A stretch of 51,341 bases of DNA from a bacterium (GCA_015485355.1 WFTQ01000075.1:1-51341), one strand, 5' to 3'. Shown: positions 1 to 9,363, counted from the first letter of the stretch. Translations and numbers: made by a program. The notes: a model not told the origin generated them from the letters alone.

Positions 1-2
1 CC

Positions 3-923
3 ACCAATCCTCCCGGGGCGCGGGGGGACGGGTTGGCCATGGCCTATCGAGCCGGGGCGCGGGTGATCAACACGGAATTCATTCAGTTCCACCCTACGGC
101 GCTGTATCAGGAGAAAGCACCGCTGTTTCTGATATCGGAGGCTGTTCGGGGCGCCGGCGCACGGCTGGTGGACGCCCAAGGAAAACCTTTCATGGAAAAA
201 TACGATCCTCTCTGGAAGGATTTAGCCCCCCGAGACGTCGTGGCCCGGGGAATTCTTCAAGAAATGTTGGAACAAGACCTCCCTCATGTCTACCTGGATT
301 TGAAGTCCTACTTACCGGCCCGAGACATTAAAGAGCGTTTTCCCAATATTTACCGGTACTGCCTCAGTCAGGGGATCGATATTACGCGCGATCCGGTGCC
401 CGTGGTTCCAGCGGCCCATTATTCCATCGGCGGGGTGTGGACCGACGAATGGGGTCGTACCACCATCCGCAACCTTTACGCCATCGGGGAAGTCGCCTGT
501 ACCGGTTTGCACGGGGCCAATCGCCTGGCCAGTACTTCGTTGTTGGAAGGACTGGTGTGGGGCGACCGGGCGGCTCGGCATATCCTGAAACAACTTCCGC
601 GAATGCGTGTGCCCGATGGGCGTCACCTGCCTCCCTGGATCGACACCGGCACCGAAGACCCCGATCCCGCCCTGATTCAACAAGACCTGAACGTGATCAA
701 ACATATCATGTGGAATTACGTGGGGTTAGTCCGAACCACCCGGCGCCTGGACCGCGCCCTGCGGGAACTGCGGCACCTGGAAATGGAAATCGAGCATTTC
801 TATCGCATCAGTCGCCTCACCGACAGCCTGATCGGGCTGCGCAATGCCGTCCAAACAGCCATTTTGGTGGCCACCGCCGCCTGGAAAAACAAGCAGAGCG
901 TGGGTTGCCATTACCGGGAATAA
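3..923 (+). CDS. nadB: L-aspartate oxidase, C-terminal part (5' end outside window)
   Basis: FAD-dependent L-aspartate oxidase makes iminoaspartate from L-aspartate, the first step of de novo NAD synthesis (with NadA). The frame is open from base 3 and reads [19 protein letters not shown], the flavoprotein segment before the substrate-binding part, so the start lies upstream of the window. Further family marks are [17 protein letters not shown] and the FAD-domain closing motif [17 protein letters not shown] near codons 165-185 of the visible part. The tail is the helical fumarate reductase/succinate dehydrogenase C-terminal domain and ends at a normal length. A hairpin with a T-run follows at once (952-981), so nadB ends its own transcript. 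NadB is preferred over SdhA/FrdA because of the short C-terminus and these motifs. Confidence 0.93.
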   Translation, partial: TNPPGARGDGLAMAYRAGARVINTEFIQFHPTALYQEKAPLFLISEAVRGAGARLVDAQGKPFMEKYDPLWKDLAPRDVVARGILQEMLEQDLPHVYLDLKSYLPARDIKERFPNIYRYCLSQGIDITRDPVPVVPAAHYSIGGVWTDEWGRTTIRNLYAIGEVACTGLHGANRLASTSLLEGLVWGDRAARHILKQLPRMRVPDGRHLPPWIDTGTEDPDPALIQQDLNVIKHIMWNYVGLVRTTRRLDRALRELRHLEMEIEHFYRISRLTDSLIGLRNAVQTAILVATAAWKNKQSVGCHYRE

Positions 924-951
924 GTTCCCCTTACGGCCCCCTTTCGCCTTC

Positions 952-981
952 GGCCCGCCGGACTTTTTCGACGGGCCTTTT
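952..981 (+). terminator. Intrinsic terminator of nadB
   Basis: GGCCCG (952-957) pairs with CGGGCC (972-977). An inner CG/CG pair extends the stem across one mismatch, and TTTT follows directly. It sits 29 bases past the nadB stop and before the next gene on the same strand. Confidence 0.72.
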
Positions 982-1087
982 AAACCCATGGGGACGCGGA
1001 AAAAAGATTTTCATAATCCTCGAAAATTTAATAATTTGAGTTCAAGAACGATAATGGCCTTATCCACAACGACAAAACCGAGGGGAT

Positions 1088-2428
1088 ATGCGGATTCCCA
1101 ATGCCTATGAAAAATCGGTCTTCCAATCCCGGCGGGAGGCATTCTTGAATCGCCTGGAACCCAATGGAATCGCCATTTTACCTTCCGCCCCAAGAGTTTA
1201 CCGCAATCTGGACATCCCTTATCCTTACCGTCAGGATAATAATTTTTACTACCTAACCGGGCTGGAACACCCCGACACCATCGCCGTAATGGACGCCGCA
1301 AGCTCCCGGAAACGATTTATCCTCTTTCTGCCCCGGCAAAAGCCGCGAGACGATCTATACGAGGGAAAACTTCTCGATCGTCAGGAAGCCCGAGAGGCAT
1401 TCGGCGCCGATGAGGTGCTGTATACCGATCAATTCCCCACCCGCATCATGCGTATCGTGAAAAAGGATCGTCCCATTTACTATACTTTTGGCATCCATCC
1501 CCCGCTGGATCAGCGGATCTACCGGCTCTTTGTGCACAGGCGCAGCGGAGGACTCTGGCCCATACTGGACCCCGCCCCCATCATCGCAGAAATGCGACTG
1601 ATTAAAACCGAAGCGGATTTCCGGATGGGGTTTCAACAAGCCTTAGACATAACCATCACCGCAGTCAACCAAACCTTACCCACGATTCGTCCCGGACTAT
1701 TTGAATATCAAATTCAGGCCACCCTGGAATACCATTTCCGTCGCCAGGGCTCCCCGCGAACCGGTTTTTCCAGCATTGTCGCCTCCGGACCCAATAGTTG
1801 CATCCTCCACTACACCCAAAACCGCCGCCAATTGCAACAGGGGGAGGTGCTGCTTCTGGATTGCGGAGCCGAATTCGGCTACTATACCGCAGACGTCACC
1901 CGAACGGTCCCCATAAGCGGACGTTTCAACCCTCAACAGTTGCGCATTTACAACATTGTGTTACAGGCGCATCAAACGGCCATCCGGCAGATCCGGCCGG
2001 GCGTAACCCGAAAACAGGTGGACAATACACTGAACGATTTTCTGGCCGATGCCCTGCTGGAATTGGGATTGATCCGAAGAAAAAAGGATTATAAACATTA
2101 TACCATCCACGGCTATATGCACTGGTTAGGCCTGGACGTCCACGATGTGGGTGGATACACCCGGAACGGTAAACCCATTGCCTTTCAACCGGGCATGGTT
2201 TTGACCATTGAACCCGGCGTCTACATCCGGGAAGATGTTTTGGAACGTCTAAAAAAAGCCGGCAACACACCGGCCGATCTGGAGAAAATCGCACCCCGAG
2301 TCCGGGAATTTCTTCATATCGGCATCCGCGTTGAAGACGATTTAATCGTCACCCGGGACGGCTGTCGGGTGTTAACCGAGGGGATTCCTCGAGAGGCCGA
2401 GGAGATCGAAGCCCTGATGCAATCTTAG
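1088..2428 (+). CDS. pepP: Xaa-Pro aminopeptidase (aminopeptidase P, M24B)
   Basis: Cytosolic dimetal peptidase that removes the N-terminal residue before proline. The 446 residues carry the aminopeptidase P N-terminal domain (about 10-140; motif YRQDNNFYYLTG) and the pita-bread M24 domain (about 175-440). All five metal ligands are visible: D258 (LLLDCG), D269 (YTADVTRT), H345 (MHWLGLDVHD), E375 (TIEPGVY) and E416 (GIRVEDD). Length and motif order match E. coli PepP. A purine-rich AGGGG lies only two bases before the ATG, so initiation may be weak or the start slightly misplaced. No better in-frame start is visible. gdhA follows after 46 bases and may be co-transcribed, which fits amino-acid catabolism. 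Confidence 0.93.
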   Translation: MRIPNAYEKSVFQSRREAFLNRLEPNGIAILPSAPRVYRNLDIPYPYRQDNNFYYLTGLEHPDTIAVMDAASSRKRFILFLPRQKPRDDLYEGKLLDRQEAREAFGADEVLYTDQFPTRIMRIVKKDRPIYYTFGIHPPLDQRIYRLFVHRRSGGLWPILDPAPIIAEMRLIKTEADFRMGFQQALDITITAVNQTLPTIRPGLFEYQIQATLEYHFRRQGSPRTGFSSIVASGPNSCILHYTQNRRQLQQGEVLLLDCGAEFGYYTADVTRTVPISGRFNPQQLRIYNIVLQAHQTAIRQIRPGVTRKQVDNTLNDFLADALLELGLIRRKKDYKHYTIHGYMHWLGLDVHDVGGYTRNGKPIAFQPGMVLTIEPGVYIREDVLERLKKAGNTPADLEKIAPRVREFLHIGIRVEDDLIVTRDGCRVLTEGIPREAEEIEALMQS

Positions 2429-2474
2429 ATGTCCCCTAAGAAAACGCTGAATCAACATACAGGAGGTTTTATCC

Positions 2475-3890
2475 ATGTCTCGATCGATTAAATTTTTTGA
2501 ACAGGTGAATCGAAATTTTGATCGCGCGGCCCGGTATACGGACTATCCCAAGGGACTGCTGGATCAGATCAAAATTTGCAACTCCGTATACCATATGACG
2601 TTCCCGCTCAAGCGGGACGATGGTTCTATCGAAACCATTCAGGCCTGGCGGGCCGAGCACAGCCATCATAAACTTCCCACCAAAGGGGGAATCCGCTATG
2701 CCGCAAATGTGAACGAAGACGAAGTGATGGCCCTGGCGGCCCTGATGACCTATAAATGCGCCATCGTGGACGTGCCGTTTGGTGGGGCCAAGGGAGGCGT
2801 TCAAATTGCTAAATGGAAATATTCGCAGGCCGAGCTGGAACGATTGACCCGCCGCTTTACTTTTGAATTGATCAAAAAGAATTTTATCGGTCCAGCCGTC
2901 GATGTGCCGGCGCCCGACTACGGCACCGGCCCCCAGGAAATGGCCTGGATTGTGGACACATACATGGCCCTGGCCAGCAACGAGCTGGACGCCCTGGGGT
3001 GCGTGACCGGGAAGCCGGTTACCCAAGGCGGTGTCCGGGGACGCAAAGAGGCCACCGGGCGGGGAGTATTCTTCGGCATTCGGGAAGCGTGCGGTGTGAA
3101 AGACGATATGAAACGACTGGGCTTATCCCCGGGCCTGGACGGTAAACGGGTGGTCATTCAAGGACTGGGAAATGTGGGCTATCATGCGGCCAAATTTCTT
3201 CAACAGGGGGGCGCCATCATTGTGGGCCTGGCAGAATACGAAGGAGCCATTCACAATCCGCGGGGACTGGATGTGGACAAAGTCATGCAACACCGTCAGG
3301 AAACCGGATCCATTCTCCATTTTCCCGGTGCACAAAATCTGGAACATACCATCTTAGCACTGGAACTGCCCTGCGACATTCTGGTGCCTGCGGCCCTGGA
3401 AAACCAGATCACTCCGGAAAACGCCCCCCGAATTCAGGCGAAGCTCATCGGGGAAGCCGCTAACGGCCCGGTGACTGCCGAAGCCAGCGAAATCCTGCAA
3501 CAAAAAGGCGTGATGATTATCCCCGACATGTACCTGAATGCCGGAGGCGTCACCGTTTCCTATTTCGAATGGTTGAAAAATCTATCCCATGTCCGTTTCG
3601 GCCGCATGGGAAAACGGTTCGAAAAAAAAGTGAACACCCAGATTCTGGAGCTGGTGGAACAACTTACCGGTAAGAAAATTCCCACGGAAACTTTCGATTC
3701 CCTCGCTACGGGCGCCGACGAAGAAGACCTGGTCAATTCCGGACTGGAAGAAACCATGATCAACGCCTATCACGAAATCCGAGAAATCCAGCGGCAACAT
3801 CAGGACACAATAGACCTCCGCACCGCCGCCTTTCTGGACGCGATTCACAAAGTAGCCCGTGCGTATTTTGAATTGGGCATTTTTCCCTGA
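2475..3890 (+). CDS. gdhA: Glu/Leu/Phe/Val family dehydrogenase, probably glutamate dehydrogenase
   Basis: Oxidative deamination of glutamate to 2-oxoglutarate, linking amino-acid catabolism to the TCA cycle; acts as a cytosolic hexamer. The catalytic N-terminal domain has [10 protein letters not shown] (K70), [10 protein letters not shown] (K94) and PFGGAKGG (K106), the family's substrate-binding and catalytic lysines. VPAPDYGTG carries the catalytic aspartate. The NAD(P)-binding Rossmann domain starts at [10 protein letters not shown] (about 235-245). At 471 residues it is about 50 longer than the usual hexameric enzymes, with the extra length in the C-terminal third. The Shine-Dalgarno AGGAGG (2461-2466) is excellent. 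Leucine or valine dehydrogenase activity cannot be excluded by eye, but those are shorter. Confidence 0.93.
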   Translation: MSRSIKFFEQVNRNFDRAARYTDYPKGLLDQIKICNSVYHMTFPLKRDDGSIETIQAWRAEHSHHKLPTKGGIRYAANVNEDEVMALAALMTYKCAIVDVPFGGAKGGVQIAKWKYSQAELERLTRRFTFELIKKNFIGPAVDVPAPDYGTGPQEMAWIVDTYMALASNELDALGCVTGKPVTQGGVRGRKEATGRGVFFGIREACGVKDDMKRLGLSPGLDGKRVVIQGLGNVGYHAAKFLQQGGAIIVGLAEYEGAIHNPRGLDVDKVMQHRQETGSILHFPGAQNLEHTILALELPCDILVPAALENQITPENAPRIQAKLIGEAANGPVTAEASEILQQKGVMIIPDMYLNAGGVTVSYFEWLKNLSHVRFGRMGKRFEKKVNTQILELVEQLTGKKIPTETFDSLATGADEEDLVNSGLEETMINAYHEIREIQRQHQDTIDLRTAAFLDAIHKVARAYFELGIFP

Positions 3891-3940
3891 TTCAAACCTG
3901 CTCCTCCTGCATCGATTTTCCGAAGCAGGTTGATTTGAAT
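3890..3940 (+). terminator. Hairpin directly after gdhA (candidate terminator)
   Basis: ATTCAAACCTGCT beginning at the last stop-codon base pairs with AGCAGGT...TTTGAAT (3924-3940), with a short bulge. No T-run follows, so this may be a transcript-end stabiliser rather than a classical intrinsic terminator. Confidence 0.4.
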
Positions 3941-3961
3941 CCCGGGCACCCGATCAACACA

Positions 3962-4019
3962 ATGCCCCCGCGGGGCACCCCCCTTGTAAGGGCGGCCCCT
4001 TCACCGCTACCGGGGGCAT
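3962..4019. repeat. Nested triple inverted repeat
   Basis: Three concentric stems: ATGCCCCCG (3962-3970) with CGGGGGCAT (4011-4019); GGGGC (3972-3976) with GCCCC (3995-3999); CCCTT (3981-3985) with AAGGG (3988-3992). It is very GC-rich with no T-run on either strand. This resembles a REP-type or transcript-stabilising element. I noticed no second copy in the window. Confidence 0.6.
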
Positions 4020-4121
4020 GGCCCCCTCATCGCGCGGCCACTTGCCGATACACCGCTTCAGGGCTCAGAAAATCCGCCCGTCTCGATACCCCGAAAAACA
4101 ACATTTTCTTGAGCGGTTGTA

Positions 4122-4153
4122 TTGACAAAAAGCGTCTGAAACCTTACCTTTTT
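4122..4153 (+). promoter_or_regulatory. Promoter of the subtilase gene
   Basis: Perfect -35 TTGACA (4122-4127), 17-bp spacer, then TACCTTTTT (from 4145), fitting the TANNTTT pattern seen ahead of other genes here. It implies a leader of roughly 215 bases before the ATG at 4374. Confidence 0.65.
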
Positions 4154-4373
4154 AAGCTTAAATGGCAAAGAGCAGGGGATTTATCGGCCCCGTCGCCGAT
4201 TCAGCCGGCGGATATTTCCTGAACGACCACCGCAGGGAAGGCGTATACGCCGACTATCGGTAGACTAAACCGGTCATTGGAGGTTCGGCTTTCCTCCGAC
4301 TCCCGGAGCCCGTTCCGGTTCCCTAACCGATCCATTCGAACCATGGGATTGATCTAACATAGAGGAGAGTAAA

Positions 4374-6986
4374 ATGAAACGCAGGGTTTTCTTTTTATTG
4401 CTGTTGGCCTTCACGGCACCGCTTTCGGGCGCCTTGCCGCGACCCTCTCAAAACCCCGCCGTCGATCTTTTGTTATCCGTCGATAAAGCCCAATACCATC
4501 GGGTGCGACAGTGGATCCATCGCCTGGGAGGTCAGGTTCGCTTTGCCTATCAACACTGCGATGGACTGGCGGTTACCCTTCCGGCCCGGCGGCTGGGATT
4601 GCTTTCTCGAAGTCCCTGGATCAAAGGCGTTTTCAAAGACCAAACGCTGACTTTGCCTGACGTACCGCTCATGAAGTTACCCCACGGGGAGGCGGATCAA
4701 CTGACGGAAAGCGATGCGGCGTTTGAGCAATCGCTTTCCACAGAGGCGCTGAAACAAATGCTTTTTCAGATGGACAATTATTCCCCGCTGACCAATGACC
4801 TCATCGGAGTCAATCCATTGATTCGGCAAACCGGCTACACGGGGGAAGGGGTGATTGTGGGGATCATGGATTCCGGAATATCGGAAGCCGCCATTGCCGT
4901 GGCCGATCGGATCATTGGGGGAGACAATTTCACCGGGGATGGGATATCGGCCACCAGCCCTCTAAATCATCCCCATGGTACCTGGGTGGCCAGCTGTGTG
5001 GGGGCGAATGCAATTTTCGGTTTTTCTAATCGGGCCGTTCAGAATGCCATCAAGCGTTATTGCCCGGATTGCGTTATTCCGGACTATTTCGGCCCCGGCC
5101 GTGATGGCATCCCTATGGTGGGGGCGGCGCCCGGCGCATGGTTTTACGCCCTGAAGATCTTCCGCACCGACGGCACAACCTCCAAAAGCATCATTCTGGC
5201 CGCCATGGACCGAGTCTTAGAATTACAAAAGCGCTACCAAAATGGAGACCCCGAGGGGGTGAACATCCAGGTGCTCAATTTAAGTTTTGGGAGCGCCAGC
5301 CTCTACGCGGGGGAAGACCCCTTTTTCGCCGAAATGGTAGAACAAATGGATGATGCGGGCATCGTAGTGGTAGCATCCGCCGGGAATGCCGGGCCCTCCG
5401 GACTAACCGGCGGAGATCCCGGTTTGGCGGAAAACATACTCACCGTCGGTGCCAGCGATCCCGCCGTATATGAACGCATTGTTATGGATATCTTTTTTCT
5501 GGGCCCCCATGGGGGATTGCTGTATCGGCCGCTGGATAATCACCTGATGGCGGAGTTTAGTTCTCGCGGTCCCACTCCGGATGGGCGCTCCGACCCGGAA
5601 ATCGTGGCTCCCGGTAAATGGCGTTTTGTGCAGCACGCCAACGGGCGAAGCATCAACTGGGTGAGTGGTACTTCCTTTTCGGCCCCCACAGTGGCCGGCG
5701 TGGCCGCCCTATTATTATCGGCCCAACCCCATGCCTCTCCCGATGCCATCCGGGGCGCCCTTTTGCAGGGTGCCGATCCCGATGCCCTCCAGGGAAATCC
5801 GGACCCTCGAACCGATCAGGGATTCGGCCTGGTAAACGCCTGGGACGCCTATCAGGCCCTCCTACAGGGGGCAGCCAACCCCCAGGATCCGGGTCCCCGG
5901 AAGCCGGTGGTCGCCGCCAACATCGCCCTTCGCCTGATGCAACCCATCATTGTGGAAAACCAATTCAGCACCTCGATTGATTTCCTGGAACCGGGAGAAC
6001 GCAGAGAATTCTTCCTGAACATTGAAGAGGATGTAACCCAGGTAAAAGTTCAGGTCAGCCGGATCGAAAAAGAACTTCCCCCGGCACGGCAAAATCCTCT
6101 GTTTGGGGACGACCTTGTCCTGGCCATTCATTCGGCGAAGACTTCCAAAATCGATGAGGGCGATTACCTTGGCGGAACACCGGCATTTGTTAGCAGCAAC
6201 TCCAGCTTTATTATTCCCGATGCCGAGCTGGACCGCGGGGTGATGCGAATTACGGTTATGGGAGACTGGACCAATGCAGGGCGCATCCGTGCCGATCTTC
6301 GGATCGAGAAAGTGCGCCAAGCGGCGCGCCTGGGAGAAGAACTGGCTACCCGGCCCATTCGTCCCGGAGAACAGCTTACTTACACCGTAGAGGTTCCCCC
6401 GGGCGCCACCCAATTGAAAGCATCCCTGCTCTGGTTCAGGGACTGGAGCATGTGGCCGACCGATGATCTGGATCTCATCGTGGAAGCACCGAACGGCACC
6501 CGATATTACCAGGGCGCCACCCTGGATGCCCCGGAATTCGTCACCCTATATCACCCCGAGCCGGGAACCTACAAATTGCACGTCGTCGGCTATACAGTCT
6601 GGAAACGGATAGATGGGTTCCGGCTGGGCGTGACGCTTGTCACCCCTTCGGTGACCTTGGAAGGCGCGGCAGACTCTCAAGCCCCTTCCTCCATTGCACT
6701 CAAACCAACGCACTATCGTTTGGAGCAAAACTATCCCAATCCATTCAATCCCCGCACGACCATCCGATTTTCTCTTCCAGAGGCCGGTGAGGTCAGCATT
6801 CGCATTTTTGATATCCAGGGTCGGCCGGTCCGTACCCTGGTGCAATCTCTCCACCCTGCCGGATACCATTCTATTCTATGGGACGGTCGCGATGATCAGG
6901 GACGACCGGTACCCAGCGGCACTTACATCTACCGAATGCGTGCCGGCGTTTATAAAGAGACCCGTAAGATGCTGTTACTAAAATAG
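4374..6986 (+). CDS. Secreted S8 subtilisin-like protease with T9SS-type C-terminal sorting domain
   Basis: Extracellular serine protease. Residues 1-20 form a Sec signal peptide (KRR, hydrophobic core, SGA). A prodomain-like region follows. The S8 catalytic domain (about 150-490) has D166 (IMDSG), H201 (NHPHGTW), oxyanion N338 (SAGNAG) and S434 (GTSFSAP). About 515-690 and 690-780 look like beta-rich domains. The last ~85 residues are the FlgD-like/Por-type sorting domain: QNYPNPFNPRTTI, then SIRIFDIQGR and ending TRKMLLLK. In this family the domain directs outer-membrane passage by type IX secretion and is then cleaved or attached. Shine-Dalgarno is GAGGAG before the ATG. Substrate unknown; an own long leader and promoter suggest independent control. 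Confidence 0.93.
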   Translation: MKRRVFFLLLLAFTAPLSGALPRPSQNPAVDLLLSVDKAQYHRVRQWIHRLGGQVRFAYQHCDGLAVTLPARRLGLLSRSPWIKGVFKDQTLTLPDVPLMKLPHGEADQLTESDAAFEQSLSTEALKQMLFQMDNYSPLTNDLIGVNPLIRQTGYTGEGVIVGIMDSGISEAAIAVADRIIGGDNFTGDGISATSPLNHPHGTWVASCVGANAIFGFSNRAVQNAIKRYCPDCVIPDYFGPGRDGIPMVGAAPGAWFYALKIFRTDGTTSKSIILAAMDRVLELQKRYQNGDPEGVNIQVLNLSFGSASLYAGEDPFFAEMVEQMDDAGIVVVASAGNAGPSGLTGGDPGLAENILTVGASDPAVYERIVMDIFFLGPHGGLLYRPLDNHLMAEFSSRGPTPDGRSDPEIVAPGKWRFVQHANGRSINWVSGTSFSAPTVAGVAALLLSAQPHASPDAIRGALLQGADPDALQGNPDPRTDQGFGLVNAWDAYQALLQGAANPQDPGPRKPVVAANIALRLMQPIIVENQFSTSIDFLEPGERREFFLNIEEDVTQVKVQVSRIEKELPPARQNPLFGDDLVLAIHSAKTSKIDEGDYLGGTPAFVSSNSSFIIPDAELDRGVMRITVMGDWTNAGRIRADLRIEKVRQAARLGEELATRPIRPGEQLTYTVEVPPGATQLKASLLWFRDWSMWPTDDLDLIVEAPNGTRYYQGATLDAPEFVTLYHPEPGTYKLHVVGYTVWKRIDGFRLGVTLVTPSVTLEGAADSQAPSSIALKPTHYRLEQNYPNPFNPRTTIRFSLPEAGEVSIRIFDIQGRPVRTLVQSLHPAGYHSILWDGRDDQGRPVPSGTYIYRMRAGVYKETRKMLLLK

Positions 6987-7115
6987 CCATATGCTGCGAG
7001 GAATAAATAAGGAGCGACCGGGAGGCGAGCCGAAGGGAAAAGGGGTCAAAAGGAAAATGGGCTTGCTTTCAAGTGCCTGGAATATTAACATCTTAAGAAA
7101 AAAAATAAAGATCCT

Positions 7116-7445
7116 ATGGAAAAGGCCTTCATCACTGTATTTTGCACAGTCCCCAATCAGGAGGATGCGATCCGTATCGCCCGTACCCTGGTGGAAGAAA
7201 AACTCGCCGCCTGCTGCAATATCGTTCCCGGATTAACTTCTTTGTATTTCTGGAAGGGAGAGATATGCCAGGACCCGGAATTGTTATTGATCATCAAGAC
7301 CATGGAAAGTGCTTTCGATGCCCTGAAAGAACGCATCCGCCGATTGCATCCCTATGACGTTCCGGAAATCATTGCTCTGCCGATAATAAAAGGACATCAG
7401 GCGTATTTAAATTGGGTGGAGGAACACGTTGGAAGAAAAAGATAA
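7116..7445 (+). CDS. cutA: CutA1 family protein
   Basis: Small trimeric cytosolic protein with a ferredoxin-like fold, historically linked to divalent-cation tolerance; its physiological role is unsettled. At 109 residues it is full length. Family signatures are VFCTVPNQEDA at the N-terminus, LAACCNIVPG, YFWKGEI and the C-terminal HPYDVPEIIALPI and YLNWV. The Shine-Dalgarno is weak. The last codons overlap the TTG start of the eIF2B-like gene by 17 bases, so the two are translationally coupled. This pairing is not one I associate with a known pathway. Confidence 0.95.
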   Translation: MEKAFITVFCTVPNQEDAIRIARTLVEEKLAACCNIVPGLTSLYFWKGEICQDPELLLIIKTMESAFDALKERIRRLHPYDVPEIIALPIIKGHQAYLNWVEEHVGRKR

Positions 7446-8352
7446 ATCTCGCCATCAAGACATCGAATACTGGCGATCCGATGTGGATAAAATTCGCAGG
7501 GACTCTGTTCACGGTTCCAATTATCTGGCCGATCAAGCGCTGGACATTGTCGAGGAGTTTGTACACCGACAGTTGTACAAGAACCGCACCGAGCTCATTC
7601 AAACCCTATCGAAATTAAGCAATGCTTTAATCCGGGCCAAACCACTCATGGCCCTGATTTACAATCGCACCAAGCGGGTTATTCAGTTTATTCAGAATAT
7701 CCCCAAGGAAGAAAAAAACATTCAGCACATAAAAAAGGTCACCCTGGAAGAAATTCAGCGTATTCGCGAAGAGGCCGAAGAAAATTTCCGCACCGTTATT
7801 CGGCTGGGAAGCCGATTGATTTTGGATTATCATATCATTCTGACTCATTCCGCCAGCAGCGTGGTGGAGTCCATTTTGATGGAGGCCCGGCGGCAGAAAA
7901 AACGGTTTCGAATCATTTGCACCGAAAGCCGTCCCCGCAACGAGGGGGTGGAACTGGCCGCCCGCCTGGCTCGGGCCGGTATAAAGGTCAAATTGGTACC
8001 CGATGCCGACGTTACTCGCGCCATTCAAGAAGCCCATTTCGTCCTCACCGGCACCGACCGGTTCACAGAAACCTCTTTTATCAATAAGACCGGTACCCAT
8101 GCCGTGGCCATCATCGCCAATACGATGGACAAACCGTTCTATGTGGCCGGCGAAACCGATAAAATTCTTCTCAAACGCACTTACCCGGTACGCTTTCTTT
8201 CCAGCGATCCCAGGGAGCTGTTTCCCGATGATCTGGAGAATCTGCACGTCGAAAACCTCTACTTCGAGGAAACCCCGATCGATTACCTGGAAAAAGTCAT
8301 CATCGAAGACGGCATATTCGAATTAAAAGAATTTATCGACCGTTATTTATAA
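7429..8352 (+). CDS. eIF2B alpha/beta/delta-like family protein (initiation factor 2B/ribose-1,5-bisphosphate isomerase fold)
   Basis: Member of the large family that includes eIF2B regulatory subunits, methylthioribose-1-phosphate isomerase (MtnA) and archaeal ribose-1,5-bisphosphate isomerase. Residues 1-110 form the helical N-terminal domain (RRDSVHGSNYLADQAL). Residues 130-300 are the Rossmann-like part: ILTHSASSVVES, IICTESRPRNEG, ADVTRAIQEAHFVLTGTD and GTHAVAIIANTMDKPFYV. The start is TTG (7429), chosen because GGAGG (7417-7421) lies seven bases upstream. An MtnA assignment is not favoured because the usual MtnA active-site motifs are not obvious. The substrate, probably a sugar phosphate or nucleotide, is unknown. 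Confidence 0.85.
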   Translation: MEEKDKSRHQDIEYWRSDVDKIRRDSVHGSNYLADQALDIVEEFVHRQLYKNRTELIQTLSKLSNALIRAKPLMALIYNRTKRVIQFIQNIPKEEKNIQHIKKVTLEEIQRIREEAEENFRTVIRLGSRLILDYHIILTHSASSVVESILMEARRQKKRFRIICTESRPRNEGVELAARLARAGIKVKLVPDADVTRAIQEAHFVLTGTDRFTETSFINKTGTHAVAIIANTMDKPFYVAGETDKILLKRTYPVRFLSSDPRELFPDDLENLHVENLYFEETPIDYLEKVIIEDGIFELKEFIDRYL

Positions 8353-8568
8353 CCCACCCGGTGGTTCGATTCAGCAGCTGGTCGGAGTTTTTCCCTGGAT
8401 CGCCGAGGCGCCTGGAAGGGCTTTTCATCGTCTTCCCAACCTGCCGCAGCGGCCGGTATGCCTTTCCCTGCGGTTACGCCCGCATTTTCACCAACCCGGT
8501 TAATGAAACCTCTGGATAATCCGAATATGAAGAGGAAATATTTTTCGAAAGGAATTGAGTTTAAGGCT

Positions 8569-9363
8569 ATGGATAGCGAAAACACTTTTCTGGATCTGCC
8601 CCAGCCGGAAGACGATCGGTGCCATGCCACAATTTTGGTGGTGGACGACGATCGATTCATTCTCAAGATGTTCACCAGCATCTTACAGGCGAAAGGGTTT
8701 CAGGTGACCTGCGCCTCGAACGGGCTGGAAGGGCTACAAATGGCCAAACAGATCCAACCCGATCTGATTTTTCTCGATATTATGATGCCCCGGATGGATG
8801 GGTTCGAGGCACTGCGTAACCTGCGGCAGCTCAAGGAATTTGAACAAACCCCGATCATCATCGTCACCGCCAAGGCCGATACCAATACCTTCCTGAAGGC
8901 CATTAAACTGGGAGCCAACGATTTTATTGCTAAGCCCTTTAGTAAAATGGATTTGCTCCGCAAAATGCGTTTCGCCCTCCAACGGGCCACCCAGCAAAAC
9001 GGAGCGCCCCATTCCACCAACGAGCACATCCCCCTATACCATGTCACCTTTATTGATCCCAAAATCTTTGCCAATTTACAAAGAAAGTTCATCTACAAAT
9101 TTGAGAACATTTTTTTGGATATTTTAAAGATGATTAATCGGGGGGAACGAGTGCCTTTAAGGAAAGAACTCTCGGATTTAAAAGATGCCTGCGAGTATTA
9201 CGAACTGCCCCGCGCAGCCCGCATTTTAAAAAATGCCCTGCACCTGCTGGAAAAAGAAGAATGGCCCGGTGTAGTCCACTACCTGGATGAATTATATCAG
9301 CTGTTCCAATCATTACGGGATGTCCACCCGCTGGAAAGCGAACCTCCCTGTAACAACAAATAG
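8569..9363 (+). CDS. Response regulator receiver protein with degenerate Hpt-like C-terminal domain
   Basis: Residues 20-140 are a CheY-like receiver: acidic pair in ILVVDDDRF, phospho-acceptor D70 (IFLDIMMPRMDG), T100 (IIIVTAK) and the conserved lysine in IAKPFSK. Residues 160-250 are helical. The segment LSDLKDACEYYELPRAARIL aligns by eye with the Hpt motif HTLKGAAxxLGxxxLAxxA, but serine (S202) replaces the phospho-histidine and D replaces the glycine. There is no DNA-binding output domain. The start is uncertain: ATG 8569 has AAAGGA 15 bases upstream, and in-frame ATGs exist at 8527 and 8458. An intrinsic terminator follows (9447-9471). No kinase is adjacent, so this is an orphan regulator. 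Confidence 0.82.
   Translation: MDSENTFLDLPQPEDDRCHATILVVDDDRFILKMFTSILQAKGFQVTCASNGLEGLQMAKQIQPDLIFLDIMMPRMDGFEALRNLRQLKEFEQTPIIIVTAKADTNTFLKAIKLGANDFIAKPFSKMDLLRKMRFALQRATQQNGAPHSTNEHIPLYHVTFIDPKIFANLQRKFIYKFENIFLDILKMINRGERVPLRKELSDLKDACEYYELPRAARILKNALHLLEKEEWPGVVHYLDELYQLFQSLRDVHPLESEPPCNNK

Larger units (their letters stand above)
3891..4373. other. 483-bp intergenic region gdhA–subtilase
   Basis: No credible gene; open frames here run through palindromes and a promoter. It holds the gdhA 3' hairpin, a nested palindrome (3962-4019), a promoter (4122-4153) and a leader of about 215 bases. The leader contains a perfect 12-bp palindrome GGCGTATACGCC (4240-4251) and a GGAGG/CCTCC hairpin around 4278-4296. 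I could not match the leader to a known riboswitch. Confidence 0.7.

Noticed and set aside
3935-4222. 95-codon open frame after gdhA
   Set aside because: It crosses the nested palindrome and the subtilase promoter, has no Shine-Dalgarno and no recognisable fold.
4154-4373. Cobalamin or cyclic-di-GMP riboswitch in the subtilase leader
   Set aside because: A few short motifs looked similar, but the conserved core segments of either class are not present in order.
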